Below, piece after piece: positions 1-12,427 of a stretch of DNA of 64,000 bases. Within the stretch, counting starts at the first letter, position 1. Each line of letters opens with the position of its first letter. The notes under the pieces were generated by a model, which worked only from the letters and a program-made list of their open reading frames with translations, had not been told where the DNA came from and made no database searches. Source of the DNA: Avena insularis (lineage: Eukaryota; Streptophyta; Magnoliopsida; Poales; Poaceae); assembly GCA_023614405.1 (NCBI GenBank), contig JAJUPC010000039.1, forward strand, positions 310,001 to 374,000, given 5' to 3'. Made by a program: the position numbers and the translations under genes.

Positions 1-1117
1 AAGGTGAGGCTCGGCATGGTGAGACTAAGGGGAGGGTTAGGGTTAGATGGAAAAAGAGAGGGGGTTTAGGGTTTTGTTAGATGATGCTCATGGTAGAGAG
101 AGAAAGAGAGAGAGAGGGGTAAAAGGAGATTAGGGTTTAGAAGAATTAGGCTAGGAGAGAAAAGAGAGAAAGAAAAGAAAAGCCTCATATCCTCATGCAT
201 AAGAGTTTTATTTAAAAGAAAGATATGGGTGAGGTAAAGGGTGATGGGTTGGATGGAGATGGGTGTAGGGTTTTAGATGCTTGCATGTATCAAGCAAGAT
301 CAAGCATGAAGAGGGGTATAGAGAGATGGGAGATGATCCACTCAAAAATTCAAATAAAATCCAAAAGACTAGAATGTGGTGGTACTTGCATGGCCCATGC
401 AAAATAATTAATGCCATGTTTATTCTTGTGAAAACAATAATATTAGCATGGCATTGTTCTTATGCATTCCCAAAAGTGGAATAAAGCCAAGCAAAAGAAT
501 TTAAAGGAAAGTTCCAGATGGAGTAGATGGAAATGATCACATTTGATTATAATTGGGACTTGATAGTGTGTATATTCCACTAGATGTTTAATAGTCCCAA
601 AATATCCCAACATGAGCATAAATCCATAATAATCCATATGGAAGCTAGGAAAAAGGGGCACTACTCATAATGCATGCAAAGGTGGCTCCACATATCAATA
701 ATGTGGAAACAACATGATGCTAATATGAGAGCAGGTGGAAAAATAGAATTGGATCCATCCCAACCCACATGAGCTAGAGGTAAAATCCCAATAAATTGCA
801 AAGCTCATATTTAGTTGGATGGTGGAATTATAAGGTGGTGAAAGAAAGGGTGGTGGAGTTGAATAAAAGATATGCCCCCAACTCAACTTGGGCATTAAAC
901 AATATATCAATAACCAAATACAATATCAAGAGGCAAATACAATTTACAATGCATATGAGAGAAGAACCAAATCAAAAGGGTTTTATATGATGCTCAAATG
1001 CAAGGTGGCATGATGACATGAGCATGATAATAATTATGATGCAACAATATATATGAAGTAGCCATTATATTACTAAACCAAGTAGCAATACAATTGTTAG
1101 ACAATTGGGATGCTACA
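1..1117 (-). repeat. 3' LTR of element A (partial)
   Basis: Matches 9117-10235 nearly base for base. Its inner boundary, TGTAGCATCCC read on the minus strand, directly follows the polypurine tract. The remainder, about 3.6 kb, should lie left of the window. It contains no real gene; short ORFs here recur in the other LTR only because the DNA is repeated. Confidence 0.95.
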
Positions 1118-1131
1118 ACTCTCCCCCACTA
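1118..1131 (-). promoter_or_regulatory. Polypurine tract of element A
   Basis: Read on the minus strand, AGTGGGGGAGAGTT abuts the TG start of the 3' LTR. This is the expected primer site for plus-strand DNA synthesis and fixes the LTR boundary. Confidence 0.85.
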
Positions 1132-1154
1132 AACAGGAATCTCGCCCTGAGATT

Positions 1155-3500
1155 CTAGGAAGAAGAAGAAGACTCAAAGAGGGTAGGATACTTGGCACGG
1201 AGCTCATCTTCACGTTCCCAAGTGGCTTCATCAACAGAATGGTGTGACCACTGCACCTTGCAGAACTTGATGGACTTGTTGCGAGTCCTTCTTTCTGCGA
1301 CTTCGAGGATTTTTGTGGGGTGTTCTTGATAAGACAGGTCTTCTTGGAGATTGATAAGCTCATGGTCCACGGTCCTACCGGGATCCTTGAAGCACTTCTT
1401 GAGTTGAGAGATGTGGAAAATATCATGGACCTTGAGTTTTTCCGGGAGCTCAAGAGCATAAGCAACTTCTCCTCTTCTTCCACGAATTTTGAATGGACCG
1501 ATGTATCTAGGAGCCAGCTTTCCTTTGATACCAAAGCGGTGCGTGCCTCTCATGGGAGTGACACGAAGGTAAACGAGATCACCAGGAACATACTCCATGT
1601 CCGTGTGCTTTCTGTCTAATTGCTCTTCTGGCGACTTTGAGCAATCTTCAGATTTTCAAGAATGATGTGAACCTTCTCCTCCGCTTGAGTTACAATGTCA
1701 GGGCCAAACAATATTCTTTCTCCTGCACCCGACCAACCAATCGGAGTTCTGCATTTGCGACCATAGAGAGCCTCAAATGGTGCCATCTTTAGACTTTTCT
1801 GGAAGCTATTGTTGTAAGAGAATTCAGCATAAGGAAGACATTCTTCCCACTTCATGCCAAAAGAGATGACGCAAGCACGGAGCATATCCTCCAGAATCTG
1901 ATTGATCCTTTCAACTTGTCCTTGCGACTGAGGGTGGTAAGCTGTGCTGAAGTTCAATTTTGTTCCCAAAGCATTTTGGAAACTTTCCCAGAACTTGGAA
2001 GTGAAGATGCTTCCACGGTCTGAACTGATCTCAAGCGGAACCCCATACAGAGAGACAATTCTGTTGATATAGAGCTCAGCCAACTGAATTGCAGAAATGG
2101 TTTCCTTGACGGGGAAGAAGTGAGCCACTTTAGAAAGCCTGTCAACGACAACAAAGATTGCATTGTTTCCCTTCTGCGACCTTGGAAAACCAGTGATGAA
2201 GTCCATCTCTACTTTCTCCGAAACCAGTGTAAGAGGCTTCGCTATCTTCGAAAAGTTCTGAACGAAGCGACGACAATAACTAGCCAAACCAAGGAAACTC
2301 CTCACTTCTTTGACATTTATAGGAGGAAGCCATTCAACAATTGTCTTCACAGTTTCCGGGTTGACGGCAATGCCCTTGGCAGAGATGACATGACCAAGAT
2401 AGGTTACTTGAGGCAGCCAAAACTCACACTTGGAGAACTTTGCATATAGGCGGTTCTCACGAAGCTTGTTTAGGACACACCGAAGGTGTTCTTCATGTTC
2501 TTCCTTTGACTTAGAATAGACTAGGATGTCATCCAGATAGACCACAACGAACTTATCGAGATACTCCATGAAAACCGAGTTCATAAGCCTCGAGAAGGTG
2601 GCAGGTGCGTTGGTGAGACCGAAAGACATGACCGTGTACTCATACAGGCCATAGCGGGTGGTGAAAGCTGTTTTAGGAACATCTTCCTTGCGAATCTTGA
2701 TTTGATGATAACCACTTCTCAAGTCAAGCTTAGAGAATACCACAGCTCCAGCTAGCTGATCGAAGAGATCATTAATCCGCGGAAGGGGATATTTATTCTT
2801 GATGGTTTTAGCATTGAGAGCCTGATAGTCAACACAAAGTCTATCAGTCTTGTCTCGCTTCTTCACAAAGATTGTTGGGCTACCCCAAGAAGAAGTACTG
2901 TGTTGAATGAAACCCAACTTCTCTTGTTCATCAAGCTGACGTTTGAGTTCAGCCAACTCAGCAGGACCCATTTTATAAGGCCGCTTGGAGATAGGAGCGG
3001 TACCAGGTTCAAGCTCAATTACAAACTCAACCTCACGATCCAGAGGCATACCTGGCAACTCTTCAGGAAAGACATCCGGGAATTCACAGACCACCGGAAC
3101 ACTCTGAATAGCTTCCATAGCATCATCATTCAGAGCTGCCAAAGAGAAAAGCTGAATAGCAGGAGTCAGACTTGGAGAATAGACTATATGGCCTTCAGGA
3201 ATCTTCAGAGAAACCGAGCGTTCAGCACAATCAATCACAGCTGCATTTGCCGTCAACCAATCCATGCCCAAGATGACATCAATGTCAGAGTTGCCCAGAA
3301 TGATTAAGGACGCCGAGAACGAAGAGCCACCAATCTCAATTTGATTGCCATGGCTGATATGAGCAGCCCTCATGTTTGAACCAGGAGATTGTACCACCAG
3401 ACGATGTGATAAGGGAACCATATCCAGATCATGCTCATGCGCAAACTTATGCGAAACAAAAGAATGCGGCACGAATCAAACAAAACTCATGCGGGGACTG
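1155..3500 (-). pseudogene. Chromovirus pol (PR remnant-RT-integrase-chromodomain), RNase H deleted
   Basis: Pol of element A. The main frame (3472-1616) has a pepsin-like protease tail (DVILGMDWL), then RT with its first catalytic Asp in [11 protein letters not shown] (residue 250) and the YLDD box (312-315). Right after the RT connection region (about residue 418, near position 2218) the protein jumps to the integrase core. Core residues D424, D485 and E521 (spacing DD35E) are intact. The whole RNase H domain and the HHCC zinc finger of integrase are absent, so an internal deletion fused RT to integrase in frame. A frameshift near 1616-1598 separates the last part (1598-1155), which holds the GPF segment and a chromodomain (WSHHSVDEATWE) typical of the Tekay/Del clade. 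The protease active-site region near 3480-3500 is disrupted by a short deletion. Family assignment is from sequence motifs. Confidence 0.88.
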
Positions 3501-3502
3501 AG

Positions 3503-4654
3503 TTAACGGGAAGCATACCCATCACAACTGTGTGCATGCTCAGCTTGAGCGGCGTTGACACGATTGGCACGAGCAATGTGAGACCCGGGCTTGGTGTTGA
3601 TGTTGAGAGCCCGAGGTGGTGGTGCACGAACCATAGGAGAGCTTGCCGCAGGTCTTGGAGGTGGTGGAGGAAGAGCTTTGTTTTTCATTGGACAGTTCCA
3701 GTATTGATGCCCAATGTCTCCACAAGTGTAACAAGCACCAGGTGGACGTGGAGCAACATAGCCAGGGACTCCGCCAGGCGCTCCAGGGTAATGGTGGTTG
3801 TAGCCCCTGGGAGCAGTAGTGAGGAAGTTTGGTGGCCTTTCCGCGTAGCTTGAAGGTCTTGGTGGAGCCGGGAGGGCCGATGGGGTGTTAGGAACCCAGA
3901 CACGACGCTTAGAAGGAGTTGCCATAGATGAAGAGCCTGCTGCATCACGGTTGTGTTTCTTTGACTCCTCAAACACTTGCCTACTTGCTTCTTCCTGCAG
4001 AGATGTATGCTGAAGTTCCAGAAAAGATGCCGGCCTTGCATGTGTGATTGCATACTTAATCGATGCATTGAGCCCTTGCCGGAACCTCTTTTGCTTCTTC
4101 TTGTCATCAGAGATCTCATCGCCACCATAACGAGAAAGGTTCATGAAGTTCCTGATGTAGGTATTGACATTGTCATTGCCCTGCTTGAGGTTGAGAAACA
4201 CTTCCTTCATCCTCTCCATGACAATTTCTGACAGATACTGCTCTTTGAAAGATCCAGTGAACTGTCCCCAAGTAGGCTGAAAACCAGTGCAGTTTGTCTT
4301 AAGGTAATTCTCCCACCATAGAGCTGCATATCCCTTCAGAAGGTGAGTAGCACATTTTACCCATTCTTGCTCAGGAACATCAGCAGTCGCCAGTAACCTT
4401 GACATCTCATGCAACCAATCATCAGCATCAAGTGGTTGATCAGAAACATCAAATTGGCGTGGGTTGAACTTCAGGAAGCTTTTGATGTCTCCTCGCTTGG
4501 GAGGTGGAGGTAGCGGAACAAACTCATTCCTCCTGACACTTTCTTCAAAACGCTGCTGGTTCTGCTGCATTGTTGCCAAGGCATTGGCGATGCTTGACAA
4601 CGCGGCCCCCAATTCAGGTTGTATGTCCTCCTCAGAACGGCGTAATGGTGCCAT
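3503..4654 (-). pseudogene. Gag of element A, frameshifted at its 3' end
   Basis: Capsid/nucleocapsid polyprotein of the chromovirus. The likely start is the ATG at 4654 (MAPLRRSEED). The N-terminal half is the retrotransposon gag domain (DADDWLHEMSRLL, then ALWWENYL and the ERMKEVFLNLKQG region). A basic, proline-rich linker leads to a single CCHC zinc knuckle (CYTCGDIGHQYWNCP). Length is about 383 codons. The frame ends at a TAA near 3503 because of a small frameshift: the expected continuation into protease is readable in the neighbouring frame just before the stop. The pol frame downstream is the gag frame again, so two small indels compensate across the protease. Confidence 0.88.
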
Positions 4655-5503
4655 CCTGTGATTGATGTAAAACACAAGTCAGTACTATAATGGAGAATAA
4701 TAATAATCCAAAATAGTACCAAGATGGAATTAACCAAGATTAAAGGATACAATTTACTAAGATGATATTAAAATATCAACAAAGTTCAAAGCACCTAGAA
4801 GATATTAAGCATATCGCACACGACTGAAAAGGAGTGTGGTACACAACTATCAAAGAAAAATTTTCCGCAAATTTCGGCATTAAAATACCAATAGATGCGC
4901 AAAATCACTTAACGAATCAAGATTACTGACTCTACCAATTCAATATACAAGAGCAAATGATAAGAGTAGTGGTATGGTCGCGACTCCATCCCGCACTCAA
5001 ATCATTACTCCGCACATGAATAAGTAGAACACATATCCCAACACCTCTTCTCAAGATGAACCTAAAGATTAGCGACTACGGAAACGAACACCCCAAACAA
5101 GATAACGTCGGATAACAACGAGTAAGACAGATCGCGGCGGTATACAACGAATCAGATAGATCGCGTCGGTTTACAAAAGCCTGTCGGTATGGAATGTACC
5201 AACAGTTGATAACCAAAGGCAGATAAAGATAACATGTTGGATGCAACAGATAGACAAGGACTTCACACACACACACACACAACCTATGATACTACGGAAA
5301 CCCAGAACACGTGAATCCTAGTTTGAATTTTAAGAAGAGGATTGAAAACGTTACACTTCCTTAAGAAAAGGGTGGTGGTTGGGTAAGAAGAAAAGTGGAA
5401 GCATTCCTACTCTCGCGTTTTGTTTTTCCCTAGTATACATAGCTACCAAAAATATTTGCTAGACTGACAACGACCATTTGGCTGAGACCCTGAAGGGCGG
5501 GAT
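4655..5503 (-). other. 5' untranslated leader of element A
   Basis: Stretch between primer site and gag with no credible ORF. It carries a CA dinucleotide tract at about 5263-5282. A leader of about 850 bp would hold packaging and dimerisation signals in such elements; none can be identified by eye. Confidence 0.6.
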
Positions 5504-5516
5504 GGCTGTGATACCA
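5504..5516 (-). promoter_or_regulatory. Primer binding site of element A
   Basis: Minus-strand TGGTATCACAGCC, two bases inside the 5' LTR, resembles the complement of the initiator tRNA-Met 3' end (TGGTATCAGAGC) with one internal mismatch. Confidence 0.8.
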
Positions 5517-5518
5517 AT

Positions 5519-8500
5519 TGTACCTACCTCGGTGAATTACGCTCCTAGTTACAAGCCTGGATGAACGGAAATGGTTAAAATAGTACGGTGGGGCCCAGAT
5601 GCCACTCACAGGTAGACCTTTCGGCCGTCCTAACCATTTCCAAACATCGGGACAAGAACGGGGGCGAATCGTGCGAAGGGATCAACTACATACACAAATG
5701 AGTATGTATGCAAGCCACCATACAACAGTCCTCAGAGCCATTCCATTTAAAAGAAATAGAAATATTGCAACGCCATACGGCAAGATCCAAATATCCTAGA
5801 TAGATATAATAGTTTAGGATATCTCCTCATACATCAAACATCAGAGTATCAGGCGGAAGCGGAAAACAAGATCCGAGTACGGATAAGAAGCAAATCGGCA
5901 TAAGATGCCCCATAAATAAACACATCCCGCCCACAGATCTCACGGATCCCCGTTCCCGGAATCTCTACACCGAATGATCGTTGCCCACATCGTCCGTCTC
6001 CTCCACCCAGTATCCATCTTGCGGGTTCACCTGTTCATCTGAATCAAACAATTTATCGTGTGAGACCCTAGGGGTACTCAGCAAGTCTTTATGCCTCTCA
6101 AGGGGACACAACCTGGGGTGACGCAATTGCAGCAAAAGATAATACCTAACAATTCTAAAGATACTCGCTAACCATCCGCCTAACCAAAGATAGACGGATG
6201 TCCGTGAATTAATATCTACAGTTGTAACAGTAATATCACTAGATCCATCCTCCTCCTCGCTTACCAACGAGGAAGCGGACGAACAACCCCCCCATCCGTT
6301 GGCAGTTTTATTATCCATTCCATGAGTGTTGCACTATTTACTAGTCAGATACTTAGTCAAATTAAAAGCGGTACTTTAGTTATACTTGTCTATGATCGAG
6401 AAACTGTGCTCCAAGTCGTCCATAACCGCGGACACGGCTTTCAGAAAGTTTTACCCTGCAGGGGTGCACAAATAGCAACACACACTCGATCAACCTCGGA
6501 AAAACCAAATCAAAACCCAACGAGGCAGTCACGACAAAGCGATCACAGGATTCAGAAATATTTCAGGGGGCCACCCCATTAAGCTACCCGCGACGAAGCT
6601 GGCCGGCTCCGAGACGGACTCAAGGTTTGTGTGGACGGCTGTAAACGACCGGGAACCCGAAAGTGTGACTGGGCTTGTCGATACAGCGAAAACGTGTCAC
6701 GGACCTAAACAGTACAGGTGCTCCACGCACAATCTTAAATAAAGCAGTAAAGCATGGCATAAGTACAGGATAGTAATAAAGCCCCAAACTAATTGTGGCC
6801 CCAAGAAATAAGAATGAATCAAGCTCTGGCTCAGGGGGGTTCATAAGCCTCCCGGATGTGGATAGCGCGAATATTCAAGGAACAGGAATCAAGTACTCGG
6901 GGTCCTACGGGACACAAGTGAGCATGAAAAACTAAATAGCAGATATTGCTCACAGATGCCGCTTTCATTAGTTATCCCATTACTACTCAGGTTATGTTGT
7001 TTAGGTTTCTCGTTATCCATCAGACACTCACATACCCTACACATGCTGTTCTACGACTCGCATGGCTCAAACAACTCCTGTAGTAATGGCTCATGGGATG
7101 GAGGAACAAGCTTCGGTGGGGTTTAAAAGTAAAGGCTATGCAATACTTGGGATTCAGTTTAATGCAATCGCGACTCAATGATGCAAGAATAAGATAGAGG
7201 CAATAGGTACTATATGTATGCAAGCATGTGGTAGTGCTTGCCTGGCAGCTCAGTTGAAGCGAGAGAAGGATCTGGGTAGTGCTCCTGGGTCTCTTGATAT
7301 ATCCCCTGCTCAGCGTCTATTCGAAGAAGAACCAAACAAACAAGGGCCAACATAAATAAAGTGCACAATCATATGAATGAAATGCGACAAACAAACAATC
7401 ATGCAATGATGAATGATGCACAATTTGCATGGCAATAATGTAGCATGACATGGGTGAAGTGTGGAATACAAGAACAAATCATTTTATTGAGTTTTAGTCA
7501 CATTTTATACTCAAATAAGTTGCTGTATACTTTATATTTATATGATGCATGCTTCAATTCAGATCATGGAATGCATAAACAGAAAGGTCTCGTCGAGCTA
7601 ATCATTTTAGACATATCATTTGTTAAATTTGGAGTTATAAATCAAAAGTTATTAATTAATTAAGGGAAAGGGCATTTTATTGTAATTTTAAACAACTTGA
7701 AATTTAAAGTGTTCAAAATATATTTTGAAGGGCATATTTGAATTCCTCACATTTTTCTGATTCAAAAACATATATTACATGTTCAATTTGGGTTTATAAT
7801 TTAAAAGTTATTTGAAAACAGATTTGAAATTTGAATTTAACTTAATTTTGAAAAGTTTGAATTAAAACAGGAAACAGAAAGTCTTTTGTCACTCAGCCCA
7901 CTCCTAGCCACAGTCACAGACAAGTGGGGCCAAGGCTGACTAGGACGCACGCGTTCAGGAAAACCTTTTATCACCGCGGCGCTTCCTAGCCACTACGACT
8001 GACGGGTGGGCCACGCAACCTCGGGGGCCACCTTGCAGGCGCGCGCCGGGCGTGCCACGTGGGGAGCCAGAGGCCTTGGGTTGAGTCGGTGAAACTTTGG
8101 GGGCTGTTCTGCTAAACGGTCAGAGGCTGACGGTGGGGCTCGGTGTACCGCGGGTTTAGCCGAAAAAAGATGCAGGGGGTTAAGTGCAAAAGGGGCGCCC
8201 GTACTGTTCCTCTTCTTTCTCTGAACATGGACAGGTTCAAGCGCGACAGCCTGGCGCGCGAGATTCGATCCGGGGACTGGCGTCTTGCGCGTGGGCGGCA
8301 GCCCTGCGGTGGGCTAGGGTTGGTGCCGAGGGTGGACGCAGCTAGAAGAGACCAGCGGGCGCGAGAGCGTCTGACGCCTTAGCACCGGCCTTGCAGAGGA
8401 CGTTCGACGAAAGGACCGGCAGATCTAGGCGACGATGGCGAGGCAGAGCATGTCAGAGAGGTCGAGGCGCTCACCGGGAGTGGGTCGGTGGGGTCGGATC

Positions 8501-10235
8501 GTGTCGGGCGAGAAGCAGCGGACGACGGACCGGAGTTAGGGTTTTGGCTCGGTGTCGGCGGCCACAAAGTGATCTGAGCCTCCTCCTCCTCGGGCGGAGT
8601 GCAGGCGTCGCAGGGACAGGTCCTTGGTCTTCCTCGACACCCAGAGCACCTCGCCACCGGCTGCAAGAGGGGGAACGATGGAGACCGACGGTGGCCGGCA
8701 ATGGGGTAGGTGGTGGTAGGGGAAGGCAGGGAGAAAGGGGCGGCACAGAGAGATCTGGGGGATGCAGAGGTGTCGTGGGGAGGGGAAAAAGGAGGGAGAG
8801 GGAGAGGACCAGCTGTGGCAAGGGAGGGGTAGATAGGGTGGCTCGGTGCCTCCTTTTCCCTCCTCGAGCACGTGCTCGGGCTGGACGACAGGGCAGAGGG
8901 AGGGTAGATAGGGACTGGTAGGGCTGCCAGGTGGGTCCAGAGAGCGAGGGGAGCTCGGGGTGGGACCTGCTGAGCACGAGAGGGAGAGAAAGAGGAGGAG
9001 AGGGGTGGCATGGAGCTAGGGTAGGAGGGAGGCTCGGGCTAGGGTTTGGTAGCCTCGGGTTAGGGTTTTGGGGTGGATGGTAGCTAGGTGGGGCCAGGTG
9101 GTCAGGTGGGGCCAGCAAGGTGAGGCTCGGCATGGTGAGACTAAGGGGAGGGTTAGGGTTAGATGGAAAAAGAGAGGGGGTTTAGGGTTTTGTTAGATGA
9201 TGCTCATGGTAGAGAGATAAAGAGAGAGAGAGAGGGGTAAAAGGAGATTAGGGTTTAGAAGAATTAGGCTAGGAGAGAAAATAGAGAAAGAAAAGAAAAG
9301 CCTCATATCCTCATGCATAAGAGTTTTATTTAAAAGAAAGATATGGGTGAGGTAAAGGGTGATGGGTTGGATGGAGATGGGTGTAGGGTTTTAGATGCTT
9401 GCATGCATAAAGCAAGATCAAGCATGAAGATGGGTATAGAGAGATGGGAGATGATCCACTCAAAAATTCAAATAAAATCCAAAAGACTAGAATGTGGTGG
9501 TACTTGCATGGCCCATGCAAAATAATTAATGCCATGTTTATTCTTGTGAAAACAATAATATTAGCATGGCATTGTTCTTATGCATTCCCAAAAGTGGAAT
9601 AAAGCCAAGCAAAAGAATTTAAAGGAAAGTTCCAGATGGAGTAGATGGAAATGATCACATTTGATTATAATTGGGACTTGATAGTGTGTATATTCCACTA
9701 GATGTTTAATAGTCCCAAAATATCCCAACATGAGCATAAATCCATAATAATCCATATGGAAGCTAGGAAAAAGGGGCACTACTCATAATGCATGCAAAGG
9801 TGGCTCCACATATCAATAATGTGGAAACAACATGATGCTAATATGAGAGCAGGTGGAAAATAGAATTGGATCCATCCCAACCCACATGAGCTAGAGGTAA
9901 AATCCCAATAAAGTGCAAAGCTCATATTTAGTTGGATGGTGGAATTATAAGGTGGTGAAAGAAAGGGTGGTGGAGTTGAATAAAAGATATGCCCCCAACT
10001 CAACTTGGGCATTAAACAATATATCAATAACCAAATACAATATCAAGAGGCAAATACAATTTACAATGCATATGAGAGAAGAACCAAATCAAAAGGGTTT
10101 TATATGATGCTCAAATGCAAGGTGGCATGATGACATGAGCATGATATAATTATGATGCAACAATATATATATGAAGTAGCCATTATATTACTAAACCAAG
10201 TAGCAATACAATTGTTAAACAATCGGGATGCTACA
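5519..10235 (-). repeat. 5' LTR of element A (4717 bp)
   Basis: On the plus strand it starts TGTACCTACC next to the primer site and ends GGGATGCTACA at the junction with element B. The right 1.1 kb is duplicated at 1-1117. At 4.7 kb it is exceptionally long, as in some Tekay/Del-type elements. It has an AT-rich half (about 5.5-7.9 kb), a GC-rich segment (about 7.95-9.1 kb) and purine-rich AGAG runs near 9.2 kb. A proline-rich minus-strand reading frame at 8379-9011 reflects composition and has no recognised domain. The related LTR at 55573-60073 differs strongly across the GC-rich part. Confidence 0.9.
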
Positions 10236-10258
10236 ATTGGTTAGAGACAAAGGAGAAT

Positions 10259-11848
10259 ATGACCCTCCCTGTGTCGGAATACTGGACCCTATACTTTGAT
10301 GGGTCTAAGGCTCGCGGGGGCTTGGGGCTGGCATGGTGCTCAAATCACCCCAAGGAGATAAACTTCTATATGTGTTGCGGATCCACTTCACAGCGACAAA
10401 CAATATTGCCGAGTATGAAGCACTGCTGCATGGAATCCGGATTGCTAAGGATATCGGCATCCGGCGTTTGATGTGTTATGGAGATTCAGACCTTGTTGTT
10501 TAGCATGTGTCGGATATTTGTAACGCAAATAAACACATGGCAGCGTATAAAGCTGCCATGGATGATTTATCTAAATCGTTCATAGGGTTTGAGGTTCAAC
10601 ACATCCCTCGAGCAGAAAATAAGGAAGCAGATGCACTATCTCGGATCAAAAACCTACACTATAGTTAAAGGTGAGTTCTATAAGCGGAGTGTGTCTGGGG
10701 TCTTTCAGCACTGCGTATCTCCGGAAGGAGTGGAAATCTTAAGAGAAATCCACGAAGGCGAGTGTGGTCACCACGCTGTAGCCAAATCTTTAGTAGCAAA
10801 TGCATTCAGACACGGTTTTTTCTGGCTTACAGCCAAGGGGGATGCCGAACGGCTGGTCAGGACGTGCAAGGGCTGCCAAAAGTATGCCAAACAAGCTCAT
10901 GTTCCGGCTGATCAGCTACGAACAATAACTATAACATGGCCTTTCGCGGTCTGGGGGCTTGACATGGTAGGACCGTTTAAACGGGCTCCAAGTGGATTTA
11001 CTCACCTCTTAGTGATGGTGGATAAGTTCACCAATTGGATTGAGGCTAAACTTGTCACTAGTTGTGATGGAGCAACAGCCAAAAGATTTATCGAGGATGT
11101 TATAATCCGGTATGGTTATCCACATAGTATTATCATGGACAATGGGAGTAATTTTTCTATGGGAGAACTTGTTGAATTCTGCAATGAACAAAATATCCGT
11201 CTTGACATTGCGTCAGTCGCACATCCACAAGATAATAGACAAGTTGAAAGAGCAAATGGTTTAATTCTACAAGGCCTAAAACCGAGTCTCGAAGCACCAT
11301 TACGACGTGCTGCGGGGGCTTGGGCAGAGGAATTGCCCTATGTATTATGGAGTTTGCGAACAACTCTAAACAGGTCAACTAGATACACACCTTTCTTCTT
11401 GGTCTATGGTGCAGAAGCAGTTCTTCCTAGTGATTTGATTCACACTTCTCCTAGAGTGGCCGCGTATATCGAAGAAGATGCCGAGATTTCTCGACAAAAT
11501 GATCTCAACTTAGTCGAAGAAGTTCGCGTCATTGCTGAAATGAGATCAATAGCCTATCAGTAGAAGTTAAGCAAGTATCATAGCCAGAGAGTCAGAAACA
11601 GATCTTTCAATAAGGGCAATTTGGTTCTCCGGCTTGTGCAACAAAGAAAGCACAAACTTTCCCCAGTATGGGAAGGACCCTTTTTAGTTAGTCGAGTATT
11701 GCACAATGGTTCGTACTACTTAACTGATATGAGGCCAGTCAAAGAAAGACCTGCTACTAAGAAGAGAAAGAGAGCTAGAGGCAGTACAAATCCGTATGAG
11801 TTAGACAGACCATGGAATATTGCTCAGCTACGTCCCTTTTATTCTTAG
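10259..11848 (+). pseudogene. Tat-like pol fragment: RNase H and integrase (copy 1)
   Basis: RNase H begins at YWTLYFDGS (about 10277). It shifts frame within 50 codons and carries a private TAG at 10501-10503 where copy 2 reads CAG. The RNase H-integrase linker is shortened in both copies: ADALSR is followed almost at once by the integrase N-terminus KTYTIVKGEFYKRS. Integrase has the HHCC finger (HEGECGHH ... CKGC) and the core GLDMVGPF ... MDNGSNF ... RQVERANG with DD35E spacing, all catalytic residues present. A TAG at 11561-11563, shared with copy 2, cuts the C-terminus. The same frame continues to WNIAQLRPFYS, ending at 11848, the normal end of such a pol protein. Confidence 0.87.
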
Positions 11849-12427
11849 TTTATCCTTCTTTGTAATCATATATGTGTACATATTCTGTGAGAAATAAAAG
11901 TTTTGGTTGCCTCATGTTTTTCTGAGAAGTTTTTGCCATCTTATTTCCGAATAATCATGTCATAGTCGAAAATCCCAGATTACTTGAAAGTACTTTATGC
12001 TCATGTTTGTTCTGGTTTAGATTTCCGATTCTAAAAATGCTACCTTTGGTATAACTCTAAAGTTTCTCGTCTATACTTTGGTTATTTGTCTGATTGCCGG
12101 ATGTGAGCATTTTCTGAGTAGTGAATTGTTGGTACTGGAAGCCGGCTTTGTTTCCGAGTTTAAACTGGTTTAGCAATTGAGCTCCATTACTCGGCAAAGT
12201 TTCTATGTAGAAGGTTTAGCCGGCTCACGAAAGGGACGAGGCGGAAAGCCAGATAAACGATAAGTATAGACAAAAAAGTATAAGTGCTTATGCAAACATT
12301 TCAGGCACACAAAATTTAAAGCCAAAAAGTGCTGAATAGATTAAAACTTAGCACTAGCCAAAAGTATCATGCTACATATTTACATATCCATAATGTTTTT
12401 CAGAATAACACATTTGTTTCTGATGAT
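11849..12427. other. Convergent 3' region between B pol and the antisense gene
   Basis: No ORF. Pol ends on the left and the antisense gene ends on the right, so the two would be transcribed toward each other. An AATAAA at 11893-11898 could serve as the sense poly(A) signal. The region is conserved at 42941-43520. Confidence 0.6.

Larger units (their letters stand above)
1..10235 (-). mobile_element. Element A: Tekay/Del-type chromovirus (Ty3/gypsy), nested in element B
   Basis: A minus-strand LTR retrotransposon. In element orientation it runs 5' LTR (10235-5519), primer site, leader, gag, protease remnant, RT, integrase, chromodomain, polypurine tract and 3' LTR (1117 to beyond the left edge). 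It interrupts element B, whose uninterrupted sequence is seen at 41331-41345. The bases right of the 5' LTR, ATTGG (10236-10240), should be the 5-bp target duplication; its partner lies outside the window. Over the 1.1 kb of 3' LTR visible I count about eight substitutions and four short indels against the 5' LTR. That is less than the divergence between the two duplication copies, consistent with a later insertion. It cannot be autonomous: RNase H is missing and there are frameshifts. Confidence 0.92.

Noticed and set aside
8379..9011. 210-codon proline-rich minus-strand ORF in the GC-rich part of LTR A
   Set aside because: It lies inside an LTR, has low-complexity composition that is open in several frames on both strands, and is not conserved in LTR A2 at the equivalent place.
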